Below are positions 31,663-40,658 of a DNA stretch of 42,078 bases, one piece after another. The position numbers and the translations under genes are program-made. This DNA is from Actinomycetes bacterium. GTDB taxonomy: Bacteria > Actinomycetota > Acidimicrobiia > Acidimicrobiales > Palsa-688. The notes under the pieces are model-generated. The model was given only the letters and a program-made list of their open reading frames with translations, ran no database searches and had not been told where the DNA came from. Location of the stretch: positions 1 through 42,078 of the forward strand of contig JAKAQB010000025.1 of assembly GCA_021811865.1 (NCBI GenBank), written 5' to 3'. The first letter of the stretch is position 1. The number at the start of each line of letters is the position of its first letter.

Positions 31663-33117
31663 ATGTCGTGCCATCGCCGGCGCAGACCGTTGACCGACCC
31701 TGAGACCTCGGTCGAGCCGTCCGACGAGGTGCGGGGGCAAAGCGGGCAGCAGCGGTTGCCGAGCTGGCGGTGGGAGGCGCTGCGCACCACGTTCTGGCTG
31801 GTGCCGACCATCCTCGTGCTCGTCGCCGGTCTCCTCTTCCTCCTTACGTTCGAGATCGACTGGGCCGTCTATCACAAGCACCTGACCCTGCCGTCCTGGA
31901 TCGTGGCAGGCAGCGCTGACGCCGGTCGCCAGGTGCTCATCGCGATCGCCGCGGCTGTCATCACCGTCGTCGGCGTGGTGTTCTCGATCACCATCGTGGC
32001 GCTCACGCTGGCTTCACAGCAGTTCGGGCCGCGCATGATGCGCAACTTCGTCCGTGACCTCGGGAACCAGCTCACCCTCGGCATCTTCGTGTCCACGTTC
32101 GTCTACTCGATCCTGACGACCGTCGCGATCACGAACGGTCCACACGGGACGTTCGTTCCGCATCTCTCGATCACCGTCTCCGAGGCCCTGATGCTGGTCG
32201 ACCTCGCGGTGCTCATCTACTTCATCCACCACATCGCGAAGTCCATCCAACTCCCCGAAGTCATCGCCAGCATCGCCCGGGACCTCTTCCGCGCGATCGA
32301 CGCGGAGCTCCCCGAGACCGCGCCGGCCACGCCACCCTTGCCCGCAGGTGGCGGGAAGTCGTTGTCGGAGCTCTTGGTCCTGATCGAAGAGCACGGCGCA
32401 CCGGTCGCCGCGAACGCGAGCGGCTACCTGCAGTTCGTCGGATACGCGCAGCTCGTCGAGATCGCGGCCCGGACCGACTCGGTCATCCGTCTCGAGCACA
32501 GCCCCGGTCATTTCCTCGTGGCCGGCCGACCGCTGGCGACCGTCTGGCCGCGTAGAGCTGCTGGACAGGTGGCGACCGCGCTCGCCAAGGCCCACGTGAC
32601 CGGACCGCACCGTACCTTGATGCAGGACCCAGTCTTCGCGATCGACCAGCTGGTCGAGATCGCGATCCGCGCGCTGTCACCAGCGGTCAACGACACCTTC
32701 ACCGCGCTCACCTGCATCGACTGGCTCTCAGCCGGGCTCAGCCGCGTCTCGACCCGGCCGCTCACCGAAGGCGTCTACCGAGACCGATCGGGGCGCGTCC
32801 GCCTGCTCGCGAACGACCCGTCGTATGCCCGCATGGTGAACCGGGCGTTCGACAAGGTCCGCCAGGCAGCGCATGGCATGCCCGCGGTGATCATCCGCAT
32901 GATCGACGCGCTCGCCACGATTGCAGACGAGACCTCTTCAGCCGAGCGGCGTCGTGTCCTGCTCCGCCAGGCGGCAGCGATCGTGCGCAGTGCAAGAACA
33001 TCGGTGACCGAGCCGAACGACCTCGACGATATCGAGGCCCACTACAAGCGACTGATCGGCAAGGTGGCGACGAGGGATGCGGCGTCGAGCCAGGTGCCCG
33101 GCGACGGCGCCACATGA
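31663..33117 (+). CDS. DUF2254 membrane protein
   Basis: About 484 residues from ATG 31663; TTG 31690 is another option. Four hydrophobic segments occupy the first 200 residues: FWLVPTILVLVAGLLFLLTF, the helix after RQVLIAIAAAVITVVGVVFS, one around FVSTFVYSILTTVAI, and EALMLVDLAVLIYFIHHIAK. The soluble remainder contains IEIAIRALSPAVNDTFTAL, the most conserved DUF2254 motif. The family is of unknown function. The position beside nucleoside genes may be chance. Confidence 0.85.
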   Translation: MSCHRRRRPLTDPETSVEPSDEVRGQSGQQRLPSWRWEALRTTFWLVPTILVLVAGLLFLLTFEIDWAVYHKHLTLPSWIVAGSADAGRQVLIAIAAAVITVVGVVFSITIVALTLASQQFGPRMMRNFVRDLGNQLTLGIFVSTFVYSILTTVAITNGPHGTFVPHLSITVSEALMLVDLAVLIYFIHHIAKSIQLPEVIASIARDLFRAIDAELPETAPATPPLPAGGGKSLSELLVLIEEHGAPVAANASGYLQFVGYAQLVEIAARTDSVIRLEHSPGHFLVAGRPLATVWPRRAAGQVATALAKAHVTGPHRTLMQDPVFAIDQLVEIAIRALSPAVNDTFTALTCIDWLSAGLSRVSTRPLTEGVYRDRSGRVRLLANDPSYARMVNRAFDKVRQAAHGMPAVIIRMIDALATIADETSSAERRRVLLRQAAAIVRSARTSVTEPNDLDDIEAHYKRLIGKVATRDAASSQVPGDGAT

Positions 33118-33139
33118 GAGCGGACCGGCTGGCCCGGCG

Positions 33140-34786
33140 TCAGCCGCCGCTTCGGGAGCGGACGTCGGCCAGCAGCTCCGACATTCCCTCGGCTGCCTCC
33201 CGGCGGGCAGCCTCGAGGCCGTCGGGCCCGGGGGGAGCAGTGGCCACCTCCAGGTACACCTTGAGCTTGGGCTCGGTGCCGCTCGGGCGCAGCACCACCC
33301 GCCCGGCGTCGCCGAGCCGGATCACGACGGCGTCCGTCGCCGGCAGGCCGGCGGCGCCGTGGGCGAGGTCGACGAACCCCGTGACGGCACGGCCGGCGAG
33401 CCGGGCGGGCGGGTCGCGGCGCCACGACTCGACGATCCGGGCGAGCTCGCCGGGATCCCCCCGCTGGGTCCACTGCTTCGTGAGATGCACTCCGAGGAGG
33501 GCGGCGAGGTCGTCGAGGCGGTCCAGCAGCGAGCGTCCCTCCGCTCGCGCCCGCGCCGCCAGCTCCGCCACCACCAGGGCGGCCGTGATGCCGTCCTTGT
33601 CGGCGACGGCGTCGGTGACGGCGTAGCCCAGCGCCTCCTCGTACCCGAACAAGAGGTGGGGCGCGGCTCGAGCGACCCACTTGAACCCCGTCAGCGTCTC
33701 GCGGTATCCGATGCCGGTGGCGCGCGCCAGCTTGCCGAGCATGCTCGACGACACGATCGTCGTCGCCACGACCCGGTCGGGACCGGAGGTGCTGGCGATG
33801 CGATGGTCGCCGAGCAGGATGCCGAGCTCGTCGCCGGTGAGGACTCGCCAGCCGTCACCGCCAGGCACGGCCACGGCGAGGCGGTCGGCGTCGGGGTCGT
33901 TGGCGATCACCAGGTCGGCGCCGGCCTCGCGCGCCGTCGCCAGTGCCCGGTCGAGGGCTCCCGGCTCCTCCGGGTTGGGGAAGGTGACGGTGGAGAAGTC
34001 GGGGTCGGGGTCGGCCTGGCGGGCGACGAGCACCGGCGGGTCGAAGCCGGCCGATTCCAGCAGGCCCGGCACGACCGCTGCGCCCACACCGTGCATCGGC
34101 GTGTAGACGATCCGCAGCGCCCGCGGGCCGCCGGGGTCGACCAGGCCGAGCGCCATCGCCTGGTACGCAGCGAGCACCTCATCGTCGATCGGCTCGTCCA
34201 CTGCTGCGGTCGGCAGCGAACCGACCGGCACGTCGGGTGCGGCCTCGGCCGCGCCGGCGACGGCAGCGTCGTCGGGCGGGACGATCTGGGCGCCGTCGCC
34301 GACGTAGACCTTGTAGCCGTTGTCGGCGGCCGGGTTGTGGCTGGCGGTGACCATGACGCCGGCGGCGGCGGCCAGGTGCCGGACCGCGAAGGCGGTCACA
34401 GGCGTCGGCAGCGGCCGGCCCAGCGGGTGGACCGCCACCCCCAGCGCGGCGGCCACCTCCACTGTGTCGGCGGCGAAAGCATCCGAGCCGTGCCGGGCGT
34501 CGCGGCCGACGACGAGCCCGCCGGTGGCATCCCGCTCGAGCAACCAGCGGGCGAGGCCGGCGGTGGTGCGGCGCACGACCAGGCGGTTCATGCGCGCCGG
34601 GCCGGCGCCGAGCGGCGCCCGCAGCCCGGCGGTACCGAACCGCAGCGGCTCGGCGAAGCGCTCCTCGACGCCGGCGACGTCCCCGGCGGCGACGAGCGCC
34701 CGCAGTTCGGCGCGTGTCGAGGCGTCGGGGTCGGCGGCCATCCACGCCTCGACCCGGCGGCGCAGCTCCTCGCCGGGAGCGGTCAC
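33140..34786 (-). CDS. pmmB: Phospho-sugar mutase (PmmB/phosphopentomutase type)
   Basis: A 548-residue enzyme of the alpha-D-phosphohexomutase family. The phospho-Ser loop is [20 protein letters not shown], the metal loop [12 protein letters not shown], the sugar-binding loop [11 protein letters not shown], and the phosphate loop [16 protein letters not shown]. Its length and place behind punA match mycobacterial pmmB. There it would convert (deoxy)ribose-1-phosphate, released by the phosphorylases, to the 5-phosphate. It overlaps the punA stop by four bases. Confidence 0.92.
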   Translation of the reverse strand: MTAPGEELRRRVEAWMAADPDASTRAELRALVAAGDVAGVEERFAEPLRFGTAGLRAPLGAGPARMNRLVVRRTTAGLARWLLERDATGGLVVGRDARHGSDAFAADTVEVAAALGVAVHPLGRPLPTPVTAFAVRHLAAAAGVMVTASHNPAADNGYKVYVGDGAQIVPPDDAAVAGAAEAAPDVPVGSLPTAAVDEPIDDEVLAAYQAMALGLVDPGGPRALRIVYTPMHGVGAAVVPGLLESAGFDPPVLVARQADPDPDFSTVTFPNPEEPGALDRALATAREAGADLVIANDPDADRLAVAVPGGDGWRVLTGDELGILLGDHRIASTSGPDRVVATTIVSSSMLGKLARATGIGYRETLTGFKWVARAAPHLLFGYEEALGYAVTDAVADKDGITAALVVAELAARARAEGRSLLDRLDDLAALLGVHLTKQWTQRGDPGELARIVESWRRDPPARLAGRAVTGFVDLAHGAAGLPATDAVVIRLGDAGRVVLRPSGTEPKLKVYLEVATAPPGPDGLEAARREAAEGMSELLADVRSRSGG

Positions 34787-35604
34787 AGCACGGCAGCGAC
34801 GTCAGCAATGAGGCCGGCCAGCGACGGCGCGGCAGCCGACCCGGCGGCGAGCACCTCGTCGTGAGCGAGCGGCTCGCCGGTGACGCCGGCAGCGGCGTTG
34901 GTCACGAGCGACAGCCCGAGCACCTCGGCGCCGAGGTGCCGGGCGGCGATGGCTTCGAGAACCGTCGACATCCCCACCAGGTCGGCGCCGAGGCTGCGGA
35001 GCATCGCCACCTCGGCCGGCGTCTCGTACTGCGGACCGCGCAGGCCGGCGTAGACGCCCTCCGCCAGGTCGGGGTGCAGCTGCCGGGCGATCCCGCGCAG
35101 GCGCGCCGACCAGCAGTCGGTCAGATCGACGAAGCGGGGCGCGAAGCCGGCGGGTGGGGGCGGCCCGGAGAGCGGCGAGGCACCGGTCAGGTTGAGGTGG
35201 TCCCGGACGAGGACGGTCTGGCCGACTCGGTAGCCGGGGTCGATGCCGCCGGCGGCGTTGGTGAGGATCACGACCCGGGCGCCGGCCGCCACGGCGACGC
35301 GCACGGGATGGACCACCTCCGCCGGCGTCCGCCCCTCGTAGAGGTGCACGCGACCTAATAGCACCAGGACCCGGCGACTGGCCAGGTCGACGGATCGGGC
35401 CACGCCGTGGTGGCCGGCGACGGTCGGGCGGGCGAACCCCGCCAGGTCGGTGGTGGCCAGCTCGGCTCGCAGCTCGCCGAGTGCTCCGGCCGCCTCCTGC
35501 CAGCCGGAGCCGAGGATCACGGCGATGTCGTGACCCTCCCGCCCGGTCCGCCTGGCGAGCTGCTCGGCCGCCGCGCCGGCCGCGGCATAGGGATCGTCCA
35601 TCAC
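34783..35604 (-). CDS. punA: Purine-nucleoside phosphorylase
   Basis: About 273 residues. GTG 35604 is preferred because TACCGT ends six bases before it; ATG 35601 directly follows and is the alternative. The trimeric PNP family motifs are present: [16 protein letters not shown] (phosphate), [53 protein letters not shown] and [18 protein letters not shown]. It splits inosine and guanosine nucleosides into base and (deoxy)ribose-1-phosphate. It is the first gene of punA-pmmB. Confidence 0.94.
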   Translation of the reverse strand: MMDDPYAAAGAAAEQLARRTGREGHDIAVILGSGWQEAAGALGELRAELATTDLAGFARPTVAGHHGVARSVDLASRRVLVLLGRVHLYEGRTPAEVVHPVRVAVAAGARVVILTNAAGGIDPGYRVGQTVLVRDHLNLTGASPLSGPPPPAGFAPRFVDLTDCWSARLRGIARQLHPDLAEGVYAGLRGPQYETPAEVAMLRSLGADLVGMSTVLEAIAARHLGAEVLGLSLVTNAAAGVTGEPLAHDEVLAAGSAAAPSLAGLIADVAAVL

Positions 35605-35628
35605 GGCGAGACGGTAGCGTCGGGAACC
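35605..35628. promoter_or_regulatory. Bidirectional leaderless promoter, punA / psuG
   Basis: Two -10 boxes share their first TA in this 24-base gap. TAGCGT (35615-35620) reads right and ends 8 bases before GTG 35629. TACCGT (35616-35611) reads left and ends 6 bases before GTG 35604. The core is ACGGTAGCGT. The layout repeats that of the cdd/kinase gap. Confidence 0.65.
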
Positions 35629-36558
35629 GTGAGCGGTCCCGCCATCGCTGTAAGCGAGGAGGTCCGCGCCCGGCTGGATGCCGGCGGGGCGGTCGTCGCC
35701 CTCGAGTCGACGATCGTCGCCCACGGCCTCCCGCAGCCCGACAACCTGCGCGTCGCCCGGGACCTGGAGGAGCTGGTGCGCAGCGCTGGCGCCACGCCGG
35801 CGACAGTGGCCGTGCTCGACGGCGTCGCCCGGGTGGGCCTGACCCCGGCCGAGTTGGAGCGGGTGGCCACCGACCCCGGCGTGCGCAAGCTCGCCGCCAG
35901 GGACGTCCCCGTCGCCGTGGCGACCGGGGCCAGCGGCGCCACGACTGTGTCGGCGACGGCCGTGCTCGCCGCCCGGGCGGGCGTCCGCGTGTTCGCCACG
36001 GGGGGGCTCGGTGGGGTGCACCGGGGGTGGCTCGAGTCCCGGGACGAGTCCGCCGACCTCGACGCCCTCCGCTCCACCCGGGTCACGGTGGTCTGCTCGG
36101 GGGTGAAGTCGATCCTCGACGTCGGGGCAACCCTCGAACGCCTCGAAACGCTGAACGTGACCGTCGCCGGCTACCGCACTGAAGTGTTCCCCGGCTTCTA
36201 CCTGCACTCCTCCGGCCACCCGGTGGGCTGGGCGCTGCGCAGCCCCGAGGAGGTCGCTGCGGTGATGCGCGCCCAGGACACGCTTGGCCTCGCCGGGGCG
36301 CTGGTGCTGGCCAACCCGGTGCCGGAGGACGAGCAGCTGGACCCGGGCCTCCACGACCGGGCGCTCGAGGGGGCCCTCGCCGCCGCCAGGGCCGCCGGCG
36401 TCACCGGCCAGGCCCTCACTCCGTTCCTCCTCGCCCACCTCGTGGAGGCCACGGGCGGCAAGGCGCTGGCGGCCAACGTCACCGCCGTGCGCGGCAACGC
36501 CGCTCTCGCCGCCGCCGTCGCTGCCGCCGCTGCGTCCTCGGGCCCTGCCGGGCATTGA
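35629..36558 (+). CDS. psuG: Pseudouridine-5'-phosphate glycosidase
   Basis: A 309-residue enzyme that splits pseudouridine-5'-phosphate into uracil and ribose-5-phosphate, breaking a C-C glycosidic bond. The start is GTG 35629. The family motifs are [17 protein letters not shown] near 24-40, [12 protein letters not shown], and [20 protein letters not shown] with the catalytic Lys. The late segment [16 protein letters not shown] and [20 protein letters not shown] are also typical. It needs a pseudouridine kinase upstream in the pathway; the PfkB protein at 30722 is the candidate. Confidence 0.94.
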   Translation: MSGPAIAVSEEVRARLDAGGAVVALESTIVAHGLPQPDNLRVARDLEELVRSAGATPATVAVLDGVARVGLTPAELERVATDPGVRKLAARDVPVAVATGASGATTVSATAVLAARAGVRVFATGGLGGVHRGWLESRDESADLDALRSTRVTVVCSGVKSILDVGATLERLETLNVTVAGYRTEVFPGFYLHSSGHPVGWALRSPEEVAAVMRAQDTLGLAGALVLANPVPEDEQLDPGLHDRALEGALAAARAAGVTGQALTPFLLAHLVEATGGKALAANVTAVRGNAALAAAVAAAAASSGPAGH

Positions 36559-36561
36559 CTT

Positions 36562-36581
36562 CCGCTGTCCCGGGAAAGCGG
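36562..36581. terminator. Weak hairpin between psuG and the TetR gene
   Basis: CCGCT pairs with AGCGG across a ten-base loop between two convergent genes. It is short and lacks a T tract, so it is only a possible terminator. Confidence 0.25.
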
Positions 36582-36594
36582 GTCAGAACCGCCA

Positions 36595-37197
36595 TCACTG
36601 ACGGGGGCGCAGGCCGTCGCAGACGACGCGGACCAGGCCGGTCGGCCCGGCGTGCACCGCAGCCGCGCAGACGCCCATCAGCAGGCACATGACTTCGACG
36701 ACGTCGACGTCGCCTCGGACCGCCCCGGCGGCCTGAGCCTCGCGCAGCAACCGGCCGACGGCTGCCTCGAGGCGTGCCTTCACCTCCACCTTGAGCCCAG
36801 GCGCATCGGCCTGGCGCCGGCCGAGCTCCTCCAGGAGGTCTTTGTGGTCGGTGGCGAGGACGACCATCTCCGCCACGAACGTGAAGAAGGCTCCGCCGGC
36901 GTCGGCGCCGTGAGAGAGCTCGTCGACCCGCCCGAGCAGCCCGTCGATGCGGTCCACGACGATCGCCTCGAAGAGGGCATCCTTGGTGGGGAAGTGGCGG
37001 TACAGGGTGCCGACGCCGACGCCGGCCCGAGCGGCGATCCGGTCGATGGGCACCGCCAGCCCCTCCTCTGCGAAGGCCGCAGCGGCCGCGTCGAGGATCC
37101 GCTGGCGGTTGCGGCGGGCATCGGCTCGCAGCGGTCTGGCCGGCCCGACGAGCTCGCCCGGGCCGGCGGCCGTGGCCCGGGTCGTAGCTGGCGTCAC
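36595..37197 (-). CDS. TetR-family regulator
   Basis: About 200 residues from GTG 37197 with AGGAG 11 bases upstream (GTG 37209 is an alternative). The helix-turn-helix lies at about 25-75: RRNRQRILDAAAAAFAEEGL, then IDRIAARAGVGVGTLYRHFP and TKDALFEAIV. The C-terminal ligand domain carries a helix-rich sequence ending GLVRVVCDGLRPRQ. It is divergent from the MFS exporter, whose promoter contains a palindrome, so it is probably that exporter's repressor. Confidence 0.9.
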   Translation of the reverse strand: MTPATTRATAAGPGELVGPARPLRADARRNRQRILDAAAAAFAEEGLAVPIDRIAARAGVGVGTLYRHFPTKDALFEAIVVDRIDGLLGRVDELSHGADAGGAFFTFVAEMVVLATDHKDLLEELGRRQADAPGLKVEVKARLEAAVGRLLREAQAAGAVRGDVDVVEVMCLLMGVCAAAVHAGPTGLVRVVCDGLRPRQ

Positions 37198-37221
37198 GGG
37201 AGCAGGCACTCCTAGATGAGG

Positions 37222-37262
37222 TTGACAAGCGGAACGCACGTTCCGTATATTGGAACCGGAAC
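37222..37262 (+). promoter_or_regulatory. MFS exporter promoter with operator in the spacer
   Basis: TTGACA (37222-37227) and TATATT (37246-37251) are 18 bases apart, a near-consensus promoter. The spacer contains the palindrome GGAACG-CA-CGTTCC (37231-37244), and GGAAC half-sites follow at 37252 and 37258. TetR binding there would block RNA polymerase directly. Confidence 0.8.
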
Positions 37263-37306
37263 TACCGCTCCGCATGGTAGCCGTCCCGACACCCGAGGGA
37301 GCACCT

Positions 37307-38818
37307 ATGACAGCCACCGACTTCGCCGCCGGCGCCCTCCTGCCGGCCCCGCCCACCCCCGACCCCCGCCGTTACCGAGCCCTGGCTGTCATCGCCGTGG
37401 CCCAGCTGATGATCGTCCTCGACGCATCGGTCGTCACCATCGCCCTGCCCTCTGCCCAGCGAGCGCTGCACATCTCCGTCGCCAACCGCCAGTGGGTGCT
37501 CACCGCCTACACCCTCACCTTCGGTGGCCTGCTCCTCGTCGGGGGCCGGGTTGCCGACTACCTGGGCCGCAAGCGGATGTTCGTTGCCAGCCTGCTCGGA
37601 TTCGCCGCCGCCTCCGCCCTCGGCGGCCTGGCCCAGGACCCGACCATGCTCTTCGGTGCCCGCGCCCTCCAGGGAGCCTTCGCCGCCGTGATGGCCCCCG
37701 CCTCCCTGTCGCTGCTGAGCGTTGCCTTCACCGAAGAACGGGAACGGGCCCACGCCTTCGGCGTCTACGGCGCCGTGGCCGGTGGGGGCGCCGCGATCGG
37801 TCTGGTCCTCGGCGGGGTGCTGACCGAGTACGCCTCCTGGCGTTGGACTCTGCTCGTCAACGCCCCGATCGCCGCCGTCGCAGCGCTGTTCGCCCTTCGG
37901 GAGGTCCGCGAGAGCCGCAGCAGCGGGGAGCGCCACTACGACCTGCCCGGCGCGCTCATGGCGACCGCCGGGCTGCTTTGCCTCGTGTACGGGTTCACGA
38001 AGGCCGAGACCAACGGGTGGGGGTCCCCGCTCACCGTCTCGCTGCTCGTCGCCGGCGCCGTCCTGGTTGCCGCCTTCGTCGCCTGGGAGCGCCGCAGCGC
38101 CAACCCGCTCCTGCCCATCCGGGTGGTCCTGGACCGCAATCGGGGCGGGTCGTTCCTCGCCTCGTTCCTCGTCGGGATCGCCCTCATGGGCACGTTCCTG
38201 TTCCTCACCTTCTACCTCCAGGGCACCTTGCACTACAGCGCCCTGCGCAGCGGGATCGCCTTCCTGCCGTTCTCCGCCGGGATCATCGTCTCCGCCACCC
38301 TCGCCAGCCGGCTCCTCCCGCGGGTAGGACCCCGAGCCCTGCCCACGGCCGGGCTGGCGATGGCCGCCGCCGGCCTCGCCTGGTTCACCCAGATCGGGGT
38401 GCACACGAGCTTCGCCACCCACGTGCTGCCCGCCGAGATCCTCACGAGCTTCGGGCTCGGTTTCGCGTTCGTGTCCTTCAGCGCCACCGCGCTCGTGGGC
38501 GTCGACGAGCACGACGCCGGTGTTGCCAGCGCCCTGGTCAACGCCACCCAGCAGGTCGGGGGCGCCCTCGGCACCGCCCTGCTCAACACCGTCGCCGCCA
38601 CCGCCACCGCCGGCTACCTCACCGTCCACCACGGCCCGGCTTTCGTACCCGCTGGTGCCGTGCACGGCTACGCCACCGGATTCGTCTACAGCGCGGCGAT
38701 CCTGGCCGCCGCCGGGGCCGTCGCCTTCGGGCTGGTGCGTGGTCGTGCCGGCGGCGGCTCCCGCACCGGGGTGGCGGGGACGACCGACGCCGCGGAGCCG
38801 CAGCTCGTCGCCGGGTGA
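37307..38818 (+). CDS. MFS drug exporter (DHA2, 14-helix type)
   Basis: A 503-residue proton-driven exporter. The start is ATG 37307 with GAGGGAG upstream. Motif A is GGRVADYLGRKRMF, between helices 2 and 3. Motif C-like glycines are in AVAGGGAAIGLVLGGVLTEY. The first helix has QLMIVLDASVVTIALPSAQR, the DHA2 motif D1. Fourteen hydrophobic segments are visible, as in EmrB/QacA. The substrate is unknown; control by the divergent TetR protein is likely. Confidence 0.92.
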   Translation: MTATDFAAGALLPAPPTPDPRRYRALAVIAVAQLMIVLDASVVTIALPSAQRALHISVANRQWVLTAYTLTFGGLLLVGGRVADYLGRKRMFVASLLGFAAASALGGLAQDPTMLFGARALQGAFAAVMAPASLSLLSVAFTEERERAHAFGVYGAVAGGGAAIGLVLGGVLTEYASWRWTLLVNAPIAAVAALFALREVRESRSSGERHYDLPGALMATAGLLCLVYGFTKAETNGWGSPLTVSLLVAGAVLVAAFVAWERRSANPLLPIRVVLDRNRGGSFLASFLVGIALMGTFLFLTFYLQGTLHYSALRSGIAFLPFSAGIIVSATLASRLLPRVGPRALPTAGLAMAAAGLAWFTQIGVHTSFATHVLPAEILTSFGLGFAFVSFSATALVGVDEHDAGVASALVNATQQVGGALGTALLNTVAATATAGYLTVHHGPAFVPAGAVHGYATGFVYSAAILAAAGAVAFGLVRGRAGGGSRTGVAGTTDAAEPQLVAG

Positions 38819-38868
38819 GCCTCCCGACCGCCGCCACATCCCATCGGATTGGCTGGCAGGCAGGCGGA

Positions 38869-39339
38869 TCAGGACCCTTGGGCGAGGGCGGCGAGCCGGT
38901 CGAGCGAGGCGCGCAGCTGGTCCGCGCCGGTGGCCCGGGCGCGGGCCAGCCGGGTCTCGTCGGCCAGCCCGGTCCAGTCGTAGGTGTGGGTGACCCGCGT
39001 CCGGGACGGCCCGAGCGGCTCGAGCTCCCAACGCCAGAGGTGCCCGGGCGGCTCCCGCCCCGGCTCGGCCGGCTTCCAGGCGATCCGGCGGCCCTCCTCC
39101 AGCTCGACGACGTGGTTGTCCCGGACGGCTCCGCCGGTGAGCACCATCGTGAAGACCTCGCCAACGGCCTTCACCCGCTGCCCTTCGGGCGCCTCAGCAA
39201 GGTTGTCGTTGCCGTCCCAGCTGGGCTGGAGTGCCGGGTCGGCGATCAGCTCCCACACCACCTCGGCGGGGGCATCGATGTCGCGGTAGGCGGTGACGAC
39301 GCGCTGGTCGTCCTCATTGGGGGTCATCTCACCATGCAA
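38869..39339 (-). CDS. SRPBCC (polyketide cyclase/START-like) protein
   Basis: A 156-residue cytosolic protein of the SRPBCC superfamily, which binds hydrophobic ligands in a large helix-grip cavity. It begins with the typical first strand VVTAYRDIDAPAEVVWELIA, has DNHVVELEEGRRIAWKPAEP in the middle, and ends with the long helix LRASLDRLAALAQGS. A start at ATG 39327 is also possible. The specific function is unknown. Confidence 0.82.
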   Translation of the reverse strand: MHGEMTPNEDDQRVVTAYRDIDAPAEVVWELIADPALQPSWDGNDNLAEAPEGQRVKAVGEVFTMVLTGGAVRDNHVVELEEGRRIAWKPAEPGREPPGHLWRWELEPLGPSRTRVTHTYDWTGLADETRLARARATGADQLRASLDRLAALAQGS

Positions 39340-39405
39340 GCAGCCGGAGGTGCCCGCCGCCGGTGAAGCGCGACCGGTGGTTCAGGGGAGTAGGGTCGCA
39401 GCCCA

Positions 39406-39419
39406 ACCACGGACGTGGT
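39406..39419. promoter_or_regulatory. Inverted repeat upstream of the BMP lipoprotein gene
   Basis: ACCACG-GA-CGTGGT is a 14-base palindrome between the SRPBCC and BMP genes, about 38 bases before the BMP start. It is a candidate operator. A TAGGGT at about 39391 could be a -10 box for the transporter operon. Confidence 0.45.
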
Positions 39420-39456
39420 GTAAGGGCTACAACTTCCGGACAAGGGGGATCACCAG

Positions 39457-40656
39457 GTGGCTATTCGGGACATCCAGAGCGGAGGGTTGCGCCGGTCGGT
39501 GATGGCGTTGAGCGCTGTGGCGGCACTGGCGTTGGGCGTCGCCGCATGCGGCAGCTCGACGCCTTCCACCAGCGCGCCGAGCGGGACCAGCGCGCCGAGC
39601 GGGACCAGCGCGCCGAGCGGGACCAGCGCATCGGGCACGAGCGCTGCCGGCACCACCAGCAGCCACTTCCTCGCATGCGAGGTCACTGACACCGGCGGCA
39701 TCAACGACCGGTCGTTCAACGCCGCCGCCTACCAGGGCCTGAAGATCGCCGCCGCGGCGATCCCCGGCCTCACGTACCGCTTCCTGCAGTCCAACTCGAC
39801 GAGCGACTACACGCCCAACATCAACACCTTCCTCGGGGAGCACTGCGGGATCATCATCACCGTCGGCTTCGACATGGGCCCGGCCACCGCTACGGCCGCC
39901 AAGGCCCACCCGAGCCAGAAGTTCGCCATCGTGGACTTCTCCTACTCCCCCAACATCCCCAACGTCCTCGGGCTCACCTACGAGACCAACCAGGACGCCT
40001 TCATGGGCGGCTACCTGGCGGCAGCCATGAGCAAGTCGGGGGTGGTCGGCACCTTCGGCGGCCAGAACATCCCGCCGGTCACCATCTACATGGACGGCTG
40101 GGTCGCCGGCGTGCGCTACTACAACCAGCAGAACCACACGCACGTGCGGGTGCTCGGCTGGACCCCGACACCCGGCCGCGCCAAGGGCAGCCTGGCTGGC
40201 ACCGGCCTGTTCACCAACGACTTCACCAACCAGGCGCTCGGCAAGACCGACACCCAGACCGAGCTCGCCCAGGGCGCCGACGTGATCTTCCCGGTCGCAG
40301 GCGCCGTCGGTCTCGGCGCCGCGGCAGCGGTCAAGCAGGCAGGCGGCACCAACTACATGGAATGGGTGGACGTGGACGGGTGCATCTCCTCGCCCAACTA
40401 CTGCCCGCTGTTCATCACCAGCGTCACCAAGGGCATCGCCACGTCTGTGAGCAATGCCGTCGAGGCCGCGGCCAAGGGCACGTTCAAGGGCGGCGTCTAC
40501 GTCGGCACCCTCGCCAACGGGGGCGTGGCCCTGGCGCCGTTCCACGACTTCCAGAACAGGATCCCGGCGAAGGTCAAGACAGCCCTCCAGACCATCAAGG
40601 CCGGCATCGAGTCGGGGAAGATCTCGGTCGACCCCAACTCGTACCCAGCGTCCTGA
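39457..40656 (+). CDS. BMP-family substrate-binding lipoprotein of an ABC importer
   Basis: A 399-residue lipoprotein from GTG 39457. The signal peptide ends in the lipobox LGVAAC, with lipid-bearing Cys31. A Ser/Thr/Gly/Pro linker (about 32-70) contains three copies of SAPSGT. The binding domain then begins HFLACEVTDTGGINDRSFNA, the BMP/Med hallmark, and contains IIITVGFDMGPATATAAKAH and VVGTFGGQNIPPVTIYMDGW. Characterised BMP proteins bind nucleosides. The nucleoside catabolic genes to its left support a nucleoside, possibly pseudouridine, ligand. Confidence 0.92.
   Translation: MAIRDIQSGGLRRSVMALSAVAALALGVAACGSSTPSTSAPSGTSAPSGTSAPSGTSASGTSAAGTTSSHFLACEVTDTGGINDRSFNAAAYQGLKIAAAAIPGLTYRFLQSNSTSDYTPNINTFLGEHCGIIITVGFDMGPATATAAKAHPSQKFAIVDFSYSPNIPNVLGLTYETNQDAFMGGYLAAAMSKSGVVGTFGGQNIPPVTIYMDGWVAGVRYYNQQNHTHVRVLGWTPTPGRAKGSLAGTGLFTNDFTNQALGKTDTQTELAQGADVIFPVAGAVGLGAAAAVKQAGGTNYMEWVDVDGCISSPNYCPLFITSVTKGIATSVSNAVEAAAKGTFKGGVYVGTLANGGVALAPFHDFQNRIPAKVKTALQTIKAGIESGKISVDPNSYPAS
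39571..39624 (+). repeat. 18-base tandem repeat in the lipoprotein linker
   Basis: AGCGCGCCGAGCGGGACC occurs three times in tandem and encodes SAPSGT each time. It lies in the linker after the lipidated Cys, so copy number could vary without harming the binding domain. Confidence 0.85.
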
Positions 40657-40658
40657 CG

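Noticed and set aside
35605..36555. A long upstream extension of punA across psuG
   Set aside because: It runs antisense through psuG, which has clear family motifs, and contains no PNP sequence.
37216..39366. A 716-residue open frame overlapping the MFS gene in another frame
   Set aside because: It is Arg/Pro-rich with no domain, while the MFS frame has clear helices and motifs. It is a composition artefact.
39340..39456. A purine or other riboswitch before the nucleoside importer genes
   Set aside because: The gap has one 14-base palindrome but no purine-riboswitch core or other known aptamer pattern.
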